Positions 34,745 through 49,440 of a DNA stretch of 64,000 bases are shown in pieces. The notes under the pieces are model-generated. The model searched no databases, had not been told where the DNA came from, and was given only the letters and a program-made list of their open reading frames with translations. Every line of letters starts with the position of its first letter. The first letter of the stretch is position 1. Source of the DNA: Formicarius rufipectus (lineage: Eukaryota > Chordata > Aves > Passeriformes > Formicariidae); the NCBI GenBank assembly GCA_013399695.1, contig VXAU01001761.1, forward strand, positions 186,001 through 250,000, given 5' to 3'. Made by a program: the position numbers and the translations under genes.

Positions 34745-37700
34745 CAGGAGTGTATTTTGTGTATTTATAGCTATCTTTTAAGGCAACAGCTGGCTACCAA
34801 GACTAGTGTGTTGTGATCAGCAATTGCTCTCCAAAACAGAAATTGAAAGTCTATTTTAAAAGCTAATTAGTATATATATATTTTTTGGGCCTCACCAATT
34901 CCTGCACTCTTTTATTTATGAGTGCTGGAAGGTGGTGCTAGGTGATGCTGCTCCTCAGCACAGTTTCCCATGGCTTTTGGAAATCCTGCTCTACCCAGCA
35001 CTTCCCTGCAGGCAGTGAGGGCAGGGCACAGTGGAAGTGAGGTCAGCAGCAGCTGGGCTTGTGCTGGAGTAGGTGTGTGTGCACATCGAGGAATGAGATG
35101 CTGTGGCACATGGGGTCTTGGGTAAAGGCATGGGGAAAAGAGAGGGTGGGAAAGGCAGTAGGGGACTGGGGCTTGCAAGAACTGAAGAGAGCTCACTTCA
35201 GTTAAGAACAACTGGTGGGATAAAAAGGTTTCCCCAAGTGATAAAAGCAGACTCAGGTGCAGCCATTTACCAAAAAAAGGGTGGTTTGTGAACAGATGGA
35301 CTGTGCTGATGGCACACAGTCTATGGGGGCTGCCGAGCAGAGATGTTTGCTCCAGTCTTGCAGGAGACACTTCTGGCAAGTAGGTACCTCATCTGGACAC
35401 GTTGGTCTTCTGCTTTCTTGTGGTCTTTTCAGCTCTGAATCCTGCTTGTCTCTGAAGGGAATATTTTCTGATTCATCAAAAATGGTAGATGTGAAAAAAA
35501 AAAGTTACATTCCATTGTCCTTTGCTTTGAACTTCCAGTTTTTTTAGCAAGAGTGATTTTGTTCACATTGGTCAAGAAAAACTTGGCCATTTCCAGGCCA
35601 GTACTTTCTAGAGCTGTTCATCTGAGTGCCCATCACAGGTTGCTTTGACAAGATGGGTTTGCCAAAGACATGAAGTCTGAACTCTCTAAAAGGAGTATAA
35701 CAAGGTTGATGATTGTTTCAGAATATTGGTCTTTTCTGGCACGGAAGCAAAACCTGCTTAGGTCCATGTGTCTTGATTTGGATTTTTGTGGGTGTTGTGC
35801 TTTTGGCAGGAGAACGCTGAGGTTACAGGGAGGACTGGGGTAAGAGGGTGCGTGTGCTTTGTCCGGTCTGTTACGTCAGAGGGCAGTGGAGATGGGGCCA
35901 GCTCTGAAACAGGCTGTGTTTCAAAAACACGAGTAGGAAGGTCATCATTAACAGCATAAGCAAAAGGGGGATCATTTTGGAATGCCTCTGTGGAGAGAAG
36001 AAAGGGGAGGAATTAGGAAGACATATTTACCTTGAAAAATCAACTGACTTGAAGAAATGCCCATGTGTGATGGAGACATTAACAGCAGAGGCAAAAGTGG
36101 GAAGAGTGCTGTATGGGGGAAGTGCTAACTAGGTATAAATATCATGAATGTGAGCACACTGAAGCCAGTGATAACCAGTCTTCTGTTACTGAACTGCAAG
36201 GAGGGAGTAGAGATCTGAGTATAGATAATGTGAAATGGAATTGGTAGAATGGGAAACTTTTTTTGCCAGGTATGAGTTTATGGATGACATTTTCTTCTTG
36301 AGAACTGGAGTGTGTCCTCACTAGTTACGTCTGCAAAACCAGAGCCCAACCCCTTCACCAAGGTTCCCATACTCATCACATCCCCCAGCAACCATCTTGT
36401 TGTTGTTGTTCAGTGACTGCTATTTTCATTTGAGTGTGTGAGTCTCTTCCAGGATAAGCTTTAAAAGCATTGCAGAGTTCCTCTTCACGTCTATGTGCAT
36501 TTTTCAATTTGTAACTCACTGAGTTAATTCACAAAGATAGTTATTATGATCTGAAACACCTCATTTGGAGATGGATTCAGATGAAACAGCAGCAGTATTG
36601 AACTTCATGTTGTGACTCAGAACAATAACAAAAATGGAACTTCTTTACATTATTCTTTCTTTTTTATTTTCTTACTCATTCAAGTGAATAATTAAGGCTG
36701 AGGTTGCTTCCCAGTACCTACTTCTCCCACGGCTGCATGGTACCTTAGGCAGCTGGACCCAGGGAAGCCACCTTAGAGCTGTTTTAAAATAAAAATCTGA
36801 AATTTCATGTGTAGTCAATGCTTCTGTCTGCTTCAGTGTGATAACGGTGTGTCTGCCATTAGCACGCTTTCAAGCTGCAGCATTGCAAACATGGCCAGTA
36901 TCCAGGCACAGCTCTCTCCCTCTCCCCATCCATAACTGAGCCCATAATTTCTCAGCCATCCCTTGATGCCCTGCTGTCAAGGCAAGCAGCTATGCCAGCC
37001 GTGCACTCATTCAATTTGTGCAAGCCTAGGGAGAGCGTGATGACCCTTCAGTCAAGGACTCTTGAGTGAAACTGCTGGCTCTACCCCTTTTGTGATAATC
37101 ACAGACATTTATCTATTAAAAGAAGCAAATTGAGACACTGTTGGTTTGTACCAACTTTTTGTTCTTCCATGCTGATCTGGTTTGTTGTTCAAGAGCTGTG
37201 CAGGTTTTTTGTAAATTTTTAGAGCCTTTTATTTTTCACCAAATCAGCACAACAGAGTAGTGACAGTGAAAATCAGGCCATTTTATTTTAACATCTGGCT
37301 GTGAGTTGTGTTTGACATTGGCAGGGAATAAATAAAGACATTCTGGTTTTTCCCTGTGAGATGAGGGGTTGTTTTTTGTCATTTAGGTGTGTACTGTGAT
37401 CCACAGAAAGTATGGAGTTGCTCACAAAAGTCTCCCAGTTGTAGGCTGGGTAGGATAAATGTTTAGCAATTGACTTGGCAGAGGAAGTGCTGCCAGGAGC
37501 CACCATCCAGGGAGCATCCTACCACCTACTCTCAGAGCAGATCCAGCAATACTGGTACCACCGAGATCCTTGCTGCCATGCCACCCGAGTTGCTGGCCTG
37601 GTTAAGCCCTTTGGTGAGGCCACACAAGCTGGGTTTCATCTAAAGGCTACCACCTGCGAAGGGCTCTTGTGTATTACCTGCTCCCAGGGCAGGTCATCTC

Positions 37701-40700
37701 AGCTGTCTTCTGCTGCCTGTGTTTGACCTGGTCTTCTGGGTGCCTCTCTGTGAAGTGTGTGAAGGTCAGGAGACCAAATGAAGGCACCTACGTTTGGATG
37801 AGATGTTTGTGACTTGAGCTCTGCTGACTGCGGAGGAGACACAGGGTTACCTGCTCAGGTGCATACAGACTGTCAGTCAAATGAACATAGCCTCTGGTGC
37901 CTCCAGCAAGACCACACTAGGGTTGAGTGTCCCACCTAATTTTTTCTTAGTTCATCCAGCCTCTTTTGTTTGCCCTTTATATGTAGTTGAGATCCACCTC
38001 TTCATCCTAGGCATGAAAACTCTAATAAAACAAGTCTGCATACAAGGAGTGTCCTTGCTGTGCTTCTGCCAGCAGGTGTATGTGTGTGTGCTCCTCTGTG
38101 CTCTAAAAGTGGCATCCCCTTGATAAACAAACTTCAAAATAGAGTACGTGCCTGTCCTAGTGGGACAACCATGTTGGTTACATGAAGCGTATCGTGCCTT
38201 TGCCGATATTTTTTAATAGCTACAAATATTTTCTATCAAGTTTTATTAAGTGAGACCCACATACTTCTCCCAGCTGTGGCTGCGGTCTGTTCCTACATAG
38301 CTGTTCACTCCGCCCTTGCTCAGCAACACTTCACAGTCATGCTGTGGTGCAGATGAAGAATTTGGGTTTGAAGTTGCAATCTGATTTCCATTAAAGCTCT
38401 ATGGAAATTTGCCACACACCTGCCTAGGAAGCTGGAATAAATAATTCAGTGCTGTACAGTGATAGCTAATGACGAGTGGATAACTTGAATAACCTTGTAC
38501 TAGGTTATGCTCCTCTGTGCTCTGTCCTTTCATGGCAAGAGGAGGAAAAAAAAAAAACCCAAGACAGGCATTGAGAGGCTTGAAAGGACTGTGAACTTTC
38601 TCATTATGGGTTTTCAGCTTTTCTGAAAGGAAAGGACTGACATCTGGTATAGCTGAGGAATGCAGGGAGAAAGCAAACTGTGAGACCCACTAATGCTTGC
38701 TGGAGAGAGTCGGCACCAAGGAGAGTGAGGCCGAGTTAACTGCTACAAGTTAACAACCATACATGGCAAAAAGTAGAGCATGTAAATCTTTGTGTCTGAC
38801 TCCCGTTTTTGGAAATACCTTTGGACTTTAGGAGCACGTGTCAAAAGTAGAATTTAGATTCTTCATTGCATGGGTCACTTTTGCAAGGAAGGCCACCTTC
38901 ATTACACCCATCTATTAACCATTAACAGTGGAATCAACTCAGCTACAAGCATGATCAATTTACCTTTACTTGGAGGCCAGTTATGAAAGTTATTTTGAAA
39001 ACTAGACATGCAGGAGCTGCTAGGTTTATGTCTTGTGCTGCTTGGGAAGTCAGTTGATCATATTGTTTTCCTGGTGCTTTCTCACTTCTTTTTGTTATCT
39101 TTTTGTTCATTCCTACGGACATCTGGGGATTAGTATCTGCAAGTACAGCAGGTGTCATCAGATCTAACTGCTGTTGTTTCATTTTATATTTTATAGTCTT
39201 AACAGGCTTGGCATCTCACATGAGAGGTGAAGCCATAGTGTTTTTTCTTTTGGAGTTCATAAGCTAATCTATGAGAAAACAATATTAACAAATACAGGCT
39301 TGCTCCTAAAGAAACCTTGTTTTGCATAAAATTATATTAGATTTTTCTCCCCTGCAACATCTTTTAATTATCATTGTTTTTTATTCTTGAAAGCTTGAAG
39401 CTGTTGGTGATATGTAGGTTACATTGGAGACAATATATCTAATTCAGCAAGAATGATGCATTGACTGCAATACACAGTGCAGCCTGTTAAAAGAGATAAT
39501 CTAATCTTGCTAAATATATGAATAGATTAAGGATGTAGTAACTTTACTATTGCAGTTTGTGACTCAGGGCTTGTGGCCTTCACTGACAATTCTCTCCGTA
39601 TTGTCAAATCTACATCTGCACCCGATGCACAGCAGATTGAATCAGTGTATTATCACCTAAACCTTATCAGCTGCATAGAGACACCTGTTAATCATCTGCA
39701 ACTCGTTAACATAAAAACTTGCCCTTGCAGGCCTAGTCTTGAATAGAGGCCTGAAAATTACATCTTGGATGGCCCCAGGGACACCAGCCCAAGCTGAAGA
39801 GATGCCTCACTGCAGACCTGTTTGCCCTACTCCAGTGTCTGAGGGGTCTGTCCCCACTGCACTGCTCTGCTGGGGACTGACCCAGGAGACAGAGTAACAT
39901 GTAGCTCCAAACGTAACCTCAAGAGCAAGCAGCAGGGTAGCAGTAGTTGCAGATAGGAAGAAGATTTGCTGCACAAGAAGGTTTTGTTCCCTTAGTGTCA
40001 CTTCCCTGTGCTGTAAACTCTCTGGGCTCATGTAAATAATATCAGTGAATTAAACAGAAGTGATTTCTACCGTTACACTGTTACTGTAACTATTTCCAAG
40101 TTGTACGTCAAAGAGATTTTTTAGTCATGTTTGTGCTCAGAGGGAACTGTAGGTAGACCTGTGTGTTCAATTTCAGCAATAATTTTAGGACAAGTAGGTA
40201 ACAAGTAGTCTCTGAATGACATTACAGTATATTGTGTTTATGATGTCAAACTAAGGCCATTCTGATTTTTTGACTTCTATAAAACACCCCATATACTGTA
40301 CTAGGAAATAGTCACTCTTTTACGTATGATGTGCCAGGTTGGTATGGTGAGACAGTTTTGGTACGTTTCCAAAGAAACTAGACTTCTGGGATTTTTTTAT
40401 TTCATTCCGCCTGATGCAATCTGATCTACTGCTGGTCCCATGTGAAGTCAGTTTATGTACCTTTGGCCACACAACTCCACATGATTACTAGTTGACTTTC
40501 TTGGCTCTTAGGAAAATTGTCAGGCCATTTTTTGATGTTAGCTCCAAACAAGGAGAAACAGGGCACTTGCTGATCCTGGTTCTGCACACAAATGTTGGGG
40601 GAAAAAACCCCCACATATTTTTTTTTTATAGAGTAATTAAAAAAATCCAAAACAATCTCTGAGCTACATTCTTCTTCTATCTGAGCAATTATAGATGCTG

Positions 40701-43700
40701 GACTCTACTGGGGAGAAACAACATTCTCATATACCTAGTTGGAGACTGGAACAGATTTTGAAGCAGAGAAATCTGCTTTACTAATAAAATCTATCAGACA
40801 GTTCAACATGCACACTCAATAATTCCTAAAGGGTCATGTGAGCTGCTCACTAGAAAACTCTGTGGTCTGTTGTACCTGAAAAATCTTTCTATATGCTATT
40901 ATTTTTCAATCTTTGTTTTCATTTGGTGGTGTCAGGATGCCAAATTTATTAATAATGGGGTTCTTACACCTTTTACTTAATACTCTATGTGTTACACCCC
41001 TCTTGTTGTAGCTATAGTTTAAATCCATTGCTCTGTAGATCCTTCAGGGTTGGGCATTTCTTGTCATGCTCCTGGGCAGGGGTTTGTGGATGGGTTGATT
41101 CTGCAGAGGGCAGACGGGACAGCATCACTGCTGGAGTGGTAATGCTGTCCCCTTGGCAAATCGGCACAGCAGGGTCCAGTCCTGCCCCTGCCAGTGCCAC
41201 TGACCAGGAGTTTGGGAGCAGGGTAGGAAAGAGCTGGGAGTAAATTTGACTCTGCAGATTTTGCAGCTTGGACTTACTGCTGCTACTGGCCAGGGAACAT
41301 TCTGCTGGTGGTTTCTACGTGATGAAGGAACAGTGGGGAGGAGGAGGCATTTTCCTGATTAGGTGGGAGAAGGTGCACACTTTGGGAGCCAAAGTCAGAG
41401 CTCTGCCCTATTTCACAAAACCCAAATAAGCATTTCTCAACCTTTTAAAATCAAAAGACCTATGAGATTTTTTTGATCTGAGCACCAGCAGCCAGGGAGC
41501 GAGCGATGCCTGTGGGCAGGCACTGACATAAGCGCCTGCCAACTGCGTGGGATGGCGTGTGTGTGTTTTGGTTTAGTTTCTTAATTATTTTTCTGCAATC
41601 ATTTCACGGACCACCTTCTGGTGCCTTATGGATTGTGGATTGCCCATGGGCCCCACAGAGCAATGCTGAGATGGATGACTATTAAGAACTTGACTGCACC
41701 AGAGGCATTACAGATGAAGGATTTATGTGCTGTTGCATATATTCCCTGAAATAATCACCTCTGTCTCAAGTCCTTTGATATTGATAAGTGGCTGAGGTAG
41801 ACTTTGTGTTTCTATCTAGTCCTACACGCCTTGTTTAGCAATTATCTGCCTTCACTGGTTTTCACATTTAGATTTAAATTTAGCAATTATTTCTTTGCAA
41901 CAATCTACATTCATTCAGACATTTCATCCAAGGGTTTAATCCAAAGTGTGCATTTCAGGTGAAACATTAGAAACTTTTCAGCATCTGTAATAATTTTTTT
42001 GTATTAAATATAGGAATTTTTTAATTTAACATTAAAAAAATACACTTAAATAGTACAGGCTAGCTTCAAAGTGGCTGCAGACAGGAAATTGGAAGTTGGA
42101 TCCTCTCTTTTTAGCCCATCAGAACATAAAGTTTCACAGCACTTCAAGGCCAACTCCGTGTGGTCTTGGTTTGCTGAGCTTGCTGTTTCACAGGAAATGC
42201 GAGCTCCTTCCTGGGGATTGATGGAATTGTCAGGAGACTGGTCAGCATGACTTTGCCCTGTGGAGAGCTGAGGGCTGCTGCTGCCCTGTACCCCATTAGT
42301 GGGCTCCTTCTAGGGATGTTTGTTTCTGTTGTGTCAAATCAATGACAGCCCATGGGCACAGGGGTCAGTAGTTAATAAGTGGTCGCCAGCTTAAACTGAA
42401 AATCCTGCCTTGCCCTGAGGAAGAGCTGACAGATGCCCTGGGCACCTGACAGGAGAATGCCTGGCTGGGGCAAAGCACTGGAACTGACTGGTTGACATTG
42501 ATTCATTAACTTCTATTAATTCCTATGACCAAGGCCTTGGGCAAATGCTAAGAAGAAGCTGAAGAAGCTGCTCTTTCCTCAAAAAGGCGTTGTGTGCCAG
42601 TATTTAATGTACAGCTCATGGCTTAAGGTGGTGCCTGAAGGGCTGGTGGTCCTGTAGCACTGAGAGGTTCTCACCTACACATGAGGCAGTTCCCAGGGCA
42701 ACAGAGGGGCAGGTACCCACATAGGAAAGGTGGGTAAAGAAAAGTGAATCAATCATTAAGTGTGAAAAGGGTAACTAGTGAGCAGGTTACCACTTAGCAG
42801 CTGGACTTTTGATCTGTTTGGTCAGGCCAGTGTTCTCAGGCTGACAGGCTGCAGTACTTGATCTCTCCAGTACATACATCTCATTCTGTGGGTAACTGGC
42901 TGAGTGATAAACCTGGCTATGCTGCAGTAGAGCTTAACCCTGCTTGTGAACAGCCACTGTAAAAACATTTGGGGCATGTGCTGCATTTTAAACATTGATG
43001 TCATGGACGTTTCTGTTGCAGTTTCAAAACACTTGAAGAGACAAGGCAACAGGATTATATAGTTTGCCAGCTCTCTTTTGCTTGTTCCTAATCTTAAAGT
43101 GATTTTTTTTTTTGGTCATAAATAGCATTCTTTTCATTTTCTTTTAATTTTGTCTGCCTCATTGGATGTCAGATCTGGTTTATATACTTAGTATACACAC
43201 ACATTCCTTAAAAGAGAGAGAACCTGCTGTTTTGCCTCAGGCACTTTGCAGCCCATTCCTGGTTATAGCAACAGCAAATCTACTCAAAGAGCAAACCTTT
43301 CTGCCCTGCCAAGTACATGACTTGCAGCAGAATTGGTGGAAGTAGCACTGGACCTCTGTATTCTTCTCATACCCTGCCTATCCTGGAGCTAAGGAAAACT
43401 AAATCTTCCCTCACAGCTGAGCAATTAGGATTTTTTTGGCCGAAGGAGCAGATGGAAGGGGAAACCTCCTCACCTGCCCTGTAGGAATGTGTACTCTCCT
43501 GTAGTTAATTGGAAAAACGATGGTGCAGCAATTTTCTTGTGTGGTTCTTGATGCTGATTATTTTCTTTAAATGTCATTTCCTGTGAGCGCAGAAGAGTCT
43601 TGGGTTTCATTTTGTGTTAGAAGAATGTAATTTTCTAAGTAATGCTTGAAGTTTATTGAAGAAAAGCTTGAGAGAAAAACTTCAAGGCTCAAAATCCAAA

Positions 43701-46700
43701 AAGTGAATAAGAAGAAACCCCCAGGGTATTATTATCAAGGCAAACAAACAAGCCAACCACCTAACCAACTGAACAAATAAAGACCATTGGGCTCAGTTTC
43801 TTAAGGGGCCTGGCAGTGGTGTGCACTTCTGTACTGATGTCAATAACTCCCTCTGTCCCCCCTCCTTTCTCTTGTCTTCTAATTTTGTGAATGATGTTTT
43901 TATAACTGCTTCTTCTTAGATGTGTTTGGTGTTAGTGTAGGGAGAGGCCAGGAGAAATGCCATCATTTGATCTTCTCTGGGCTTGGTTGTATTTTTGTGT
44001 GCGTGTTTTTTGCTTACTGTCCATGCTGCATGCCTCCCAGATTGCCTCTGTTCTGGGTCACCGGGTTCAGCAGCTTGGGAGGCCATCAGGTCCTTGTAAG
44101 TCTGCTTGGTCGGGACACTTTTATAATTGTGCATTTTGTCGATCTAATGGTCCTCTGCCCTGACAGAGCTGACAGCCTGCAGACCTCCCAGAATGTCCCT
44201 TTCCTGCTTTGTAACTTTCCCTCCATCATTTTCCATCCCGTGTTTATCTCTTTCACTGCTAGAAGAGCTCAAGACAGAGCTGGCAATGGAGATACTGTGG
44301 CTTTATTAAGGCGGATCTGGTATTGTTATTTACTTTCCCTGGGGTTCTTCTATTAATGGCTGTCGTAGTTCATGTTTTATTTCAGCCTGACATTTGACAA
44401 TTCACTTAAGAATTATGGATGCCTAACTTCAAACTTTGCCTGAAAATATCCACAAGGCTTACGTTTGTACTTGCCAAAAGCAGTAGCCCCATACAGGGGA
44501 GCCTGCTGCAGATCCACAACCTCTGCCCCCGCCAGCAGTGACACTGAGCACGTGTTCCCAGTAGGCTCATAAGTGCACACAACTACCCATGTGTATAGCC
44601 TGAAAGTGACACCAAGTAAAAGCAGACAGAAATACACAAACTCAGCAAAATGAACTAATCCTATCCTCTTGTCTGGCTCATCAGGATTGAGGTCCATTAC
44701 TAGGACTAAATAGATATACATATACATAGATATATATATATTTAAGGTGCACTGGATCCCATTCTCCTCAGTTGCTGGCACCTGGACAGCTGAAATCCCA
44801 AGGCCACATCCCCTCTTCAGCTGGTACACTCAGCCCCCTTTGTGCATATGCACACAGTAGAGAAAGCCTCACATCCATAAAAGTGTTAGAAATGGAGTTA
44901 TTTGAGTTAGGACAGATTTCTGCACAGGCAGGTAAACACACTGGCCAGATACGTTTTTTTATGTGCAGCTGGCTCTTTTGATGCCCATTTTCCTCTATTT
45001 TGCCATATTTCTTCCTCCCCAAACCACAGCATTCTCTCCCTTTCTCAACCTTTAGTTCATCTCCTAAACATCTTAAAACATTTCCAGCATGCTCTTGCCC
45101 TGCATCTCCATGATAAGCTCAGTCCCCCAGGGCAGGGACATCCAATCTGTGCAGTACCCCTGAGAGCTGCCCTGGTGGAATCAAAATGCTGGGTCTTGCC
45201 CAACGCTGGCGGCTGATGCTGTTCTGGGATGGCCTTGTGGGGCTGGGACAGGATTTCATGTCCCTGACTGGGGCATCTCTGGTGCCTCTGTGCTCTTCTG
45301 TGTGGGTGGGAGCGAGACCCATCATAGAACTGAACAGGTTATTTCTGATACAAAAGGTTATCTAGAAACACTAGGGATTACCCAAAACTTCAGCATGTTC
45401 AGAAACACCTGAGTAACTTAGCAGCCTTGTGTCCTTCCTTGATACTTAAGAACGTAAAACTCATCAAAAAATGATTGCTGTTTGTGGTCCCTAGTTGCTT
45501 TCAAATTTACTTCTGTTTTGACTAGTATTGCACCAGCCATAGATTTCATACTATGAAAGCTGCTCCCAGCATAACAATTTATGGTGAAACTGCAGAGCAT
45601 ATTTTAGAAAGATAGAGACTTTCAGTCAGGACTGGATAAAAAATGGAAAATGCATCACACTATTTAGCAACTTGTTCCAATAGAAACTTTGGTCTAACAG
45701 ACAGTGATTTGTCACAATCCTGTCTAAAACCTAATTGAAATGCATTGTGCTGATTGACAGAGCTGTAGTCAACAACATCTAATGCAGAAATAAGAGGATA
45801 TTTTCTTCTCTGTGTGCTTGTTAGATTAAAGAGCTCTCAAGGATCAGAAGAAGTGTCTCTGCCTGAGGAACAGAGGCATCTGTCAATGGTAGGGGTGTAA
45901 TTTCCTACCCACCTCCAGTTACACTCTCTTGTGATCCATCTGTCTGGGAAGCTATCAGGTATTGTGTTTTATAATTACTGCTTGTTAAAAATATCATCTT
46001 CACTGGAAGTTTTAAAAAAAAGGAAATCTCAACAGACCCTCAAAAAAATGAAAGTAAAGCTACTTTTAGGAAAAAAACCCCAACTTTTAATGAGAAAGAG
46101 ATTAAAAATGGCAATGCTTTACACAAGGATTTGATTAAAAAATACCCACCATTAACAGCCCATGTAGAGCATTTCAATGATAAAAGGAATGTACGTGCTT
46201 ATGAAAATGTTTTATGTCAAGAAAGTGCATTGAAATGTTTAGTTGAAGATGTCTCAGTATAATTGTAGGATTGCATTGAAAAGCATGCTTTGCCTGTTCA
46301 GGTGCAAGACTGAACTCAGAGTTTGACCTTCAAGGTAACAGCTGTGTTCAACTTCCTTCACCTGGGAACAAAGTGGTACATCAAATTGACAGGAAAGACG
46401 GATGTATTTACTAATGGGATCTGGGCCTCCTTAAATAAGTGCCTGATTTCCCTATAGAGCTGAATTTAGACAGGAAGAGCAGGTGCCTCACAGCCCCAGT
46501 TTTCCCTTCAGCTAGATGAGAGAGGACACTGCTAGCCCCCTTCTAACCTACACACCTGGATTACGTTCCTACAGAAAGATTAAGCTGTGGCTAGTTACAT
46601 GTCTGGACCTAGGATCTAGAAGGTCTTCCTAGGCCCCTGTTATGGGTATAGCCAGGACTTATATTCTGGAGGTCTCTGAAGGGACTTCATTTCCATGATG

Positions 46701-49249
46701 AATATACAGAGAATTAGGAGAACCATTGCATTAAGCATTAGAGTAGCCTTAATTAGGTGTATTTGATCCTGCATGAGCCAGTCATTGCCTCAGTGACACT
46801 GAACTGTTAAAGAAAAAAATAGCATTATCAGGTAGCAAGGACTGAGAACTCATGCATGATCCTAGTGAACTGTGATGGCACAACTCAGTGTATATGCTGA
46901 TTTAACAACATAATTTACCCTCTATTTATTGATGAATACATATCCCATTCCTTATCCTTGTTCATATATCACCATTTGCTTCTATGCATCTATAGATGTC
47001 CCTAGCCCAGCTGAACCCTGTGTCTCAGAAAAATGACTCAGCACGTACTGTCTATTCTTTCAATTTTATTCCTTGTTGCTTCCTGTTTTATTTTCTTGGT
47101 ACCTATTCACCCAGATTAGGAATCAGTCATCTAGAGTTGCAGAATTAAATTTGCTTGTGTGCCCTCTGTCAAAGGGGCTGACCCATCTTTACCAATAACA
47201 ACCTAAGAGGCCACCTAGATCCAGCTGGGCTAGCCCCTTCCTGCAGTGGTACATGCCAAGGATGCTTATTGGGCAACCAAGTTCACTCCTCATTCCAGGC
47301 ATAGACAGACAGACTGGAAGATGCTGGGCTTACCTACACAGCAGTGATACAGAGTATTGGATTTATGCAACTGAACCTGGGAGATAAGAAAGGGAAACGA
47401 CCAACTGCCATTCATGGCCATGGACAAATTCTAATTTTGGAACTGAGGCCATGATCCCTGATGTTGCATATCTTCAGCATGGCAAGTTCAATGAAGTCAT
47501 ACCAATTTCTATGAGCTGGTTAGTTACTACTGGGGCTTAGTAACTCTGTGCCTATTTCTTTCTTTGCAGATGGTCTGTATGGGAGGGAGAAGGTGGGGTG
47601 GAATTTCACACCAGCGTTTGAATTGACTAGTTGGCATTAGAAGGAATAACCCTAAGCCTGCATAGGCAGGGAAATAGTTAAAAACTGGAATTCCACTTTA
47701 GACATCAAGGGGAATCATGACTTTTACTATATCCTTCTGCCCAGCAAGTATAGAAACAAACTGGGTGGATGAGGATCTCTCTCTGTTTGTAGAGACTGAA
47801 AATTATGGTATTTGCACGGCAATAAAGTGTTGTGGGAATAAAAACAGCTCTCAGATGTTTACTGCTGGCAAACAGGGGAATCCAGAAAAAAAGGATCACG
47901 TAAGGATTTATAGTTTGTGGTGGAGACACTGACAGTAAAATATATTTTTAAAAAAGCCAGTATTCTTACCTGATACTATGGGCAGGCTCTACTTCTTTGT
48001 GGTCTCACCCCACTGGACTGTGTTTCACACTCTGCAGAGGCAGTACACTTTCTTTGCAAAATGGGACCATGACAACTTTTCTCTCTCCTTTGCCCTGGAG
48101 GCTTGTTAAAAGGAGGAAGAATAAATGAATCTTGAAAGTGACTGACTAAATTACCCAGGAGCCAAAGTATTGGGAGAGTGTCTGGGGGATTGAAGTACAG
48201 TTTGTGGGTTACTCTAGCTATTATCTCAAATTGCTCATCCCATAGAGTTTTGATGGGGTAACCAGAGGGTTACTCTACTTTTAGTTACAATTCAGTTGTT
48301 GCCCCTAGGGATCCCTGTGCACTGAATGGACTGTCTTTCCTAAGGAAAGACTATAATTAAAATACTCTTTAAGCTCTCCTGTATGTACCTTCAGGCCCTG
48401 AAGAGCCTCCAGAGGCAAGTGCCCAGACATAGATCTCCTGGGATTTCCTTCACTGGGCCATGCACAAATATTTCTCCCAGCGCCATATGTGGTTTTTCCG
48501 GTAAAAGCTGTCTGAGCCAGAGCTGTCAGGAGGATGGGATGAGGGGAATGGGCATATTGCCCTGCAGGGACACTGAACATGGCATGGCCTATGGCCACCA
48601 GGTCTTTCTGGTGCTCAGGGTGCCCAAGTTGGGGCTGCAAGACCTCCCTGTGGCAGTGACTGGAAGCGGAAGGGGAGTTTCTGCATGCAGAAGGGAGCCA
48701 GCTTTGCATAAGGAAATAATCTCATATGACAGTGTGATGAATTTGTGTGCATGTATATCCTCTGCTGCTGGAGGCAGTCCAAGCTACGTGTCTGTGTGCC
48801 ATAGGCCCTCTGTGGCTCTGAGCAAACAGAGGATCTCTTTCAGTCTACGTGGTGGGGAACCGTCCTTCTGGCACGAGGTATCCCTGGGTCATGGGTCATT
48901 TCCCAAGCTGGGCATTTTGGCTTAACAATGTTCAGGAAAGAGACTTTGATTTTTGCTGGTTTATACTAGGAAAATCTCTGGAGAAAGAATGGTTGATTTT
49001 GTGCTGTTATGTTTAATTAATTTACTTTGGTAATGGCAGAGTTTTACTGGTGAAAGCGCTCTTTCTCTGGTGTAACCCAGAGAACCTGCTGGCACTGCTC
49101 TCCTCTAGCAAGCCGTCTCCTTCACAGGTAAGACCTGATGCCAAGGGGTGCTCAGGATCTGACAAGTGCCCCTCTCCTCTTGCATGGAGGGGTCTGGCAG
49201 AAAACACCCATCTACTTCAGTCCAAAAATGCGTCACAATGAGAAACAGG
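34745..49249. other. Intergenic sequence, no gene recognised
   Basis: About 14.5 kb of mostly unique DNA. It includes an AT/GATA-type microsatellite (44711-44742). The 43900-44400 stretch has the even, low-repeat look of conserved noncoding DNA. The 144-residue ORF at 43922-44356 has no recognisable domain and no codon pattern I can defend as coding. No LTR or CR1 fragment was recognised in this stretch. Confidence 0.55.
44711..44742. repeat. AT-rich microsatellite
   Basis: An ATAGATATACATATACATAG run is followed by ATATATATAT. It is an imperfect dinucleotide repeat with no attached retrotransposon sequence that I can see. Confidence 0.8.
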
Positions 49250-49440
49250 TTGTGGGGTACGGGGGTGGATGTGCCAGCTGCCGTTCGCAGTGGGGGTGAA
49301 GCCGTCTGCTCTGAGCGGGCGGCAGGAGGGGAAGGGCTCCCTGCCAGCAGAGCTGGCGTGGGCTGTGGGGTGGACTGAGCCATCTCTGTTCCCCCACGCC
49401 GCGGCCACCCCGGCCTCCCTCTTTCCCAGTAGTTACGTCA
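49250..49440. promoter_or_regulatory. Small CpG-dense, GC-rich patch (candidate)
   Basis: About 190 bases carry roughly a dozen CpGs, including CCGTTCGC, GAGCGGGCGGC, CACGCCGCGGCC and TACGTCA, in an otherwise CpG-poor intergenic region. It ends at a CRE-like TTACGTCA (49433-49440). It is smaller than a classical CpG island. It could be a regulatory element, a noncoding RNA promoter, a repeat fragment or chance. Confidence 0.3.

Noticed and set aside
35103..35547. ORFs of 155 (-) and 96 (+) residues overlapping one another
   Set aside because: No domain or conserved signature, and similar-length ORFs lie on the opposite strand, as expected from base composition.
43922..44356. 144-residue + strand ORF
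   Set aside because: No domain, no splice context and no family resemblance. It is more likely chance or a noncoding conserved stretch.
48383..48925. 180-residue + strand ORF in a GC-richer stretch
   Set aside because: Long ORFs are expected where stop codons are rare, an opposing 134-residue ORF overlaps it, and no protein family was recognised.
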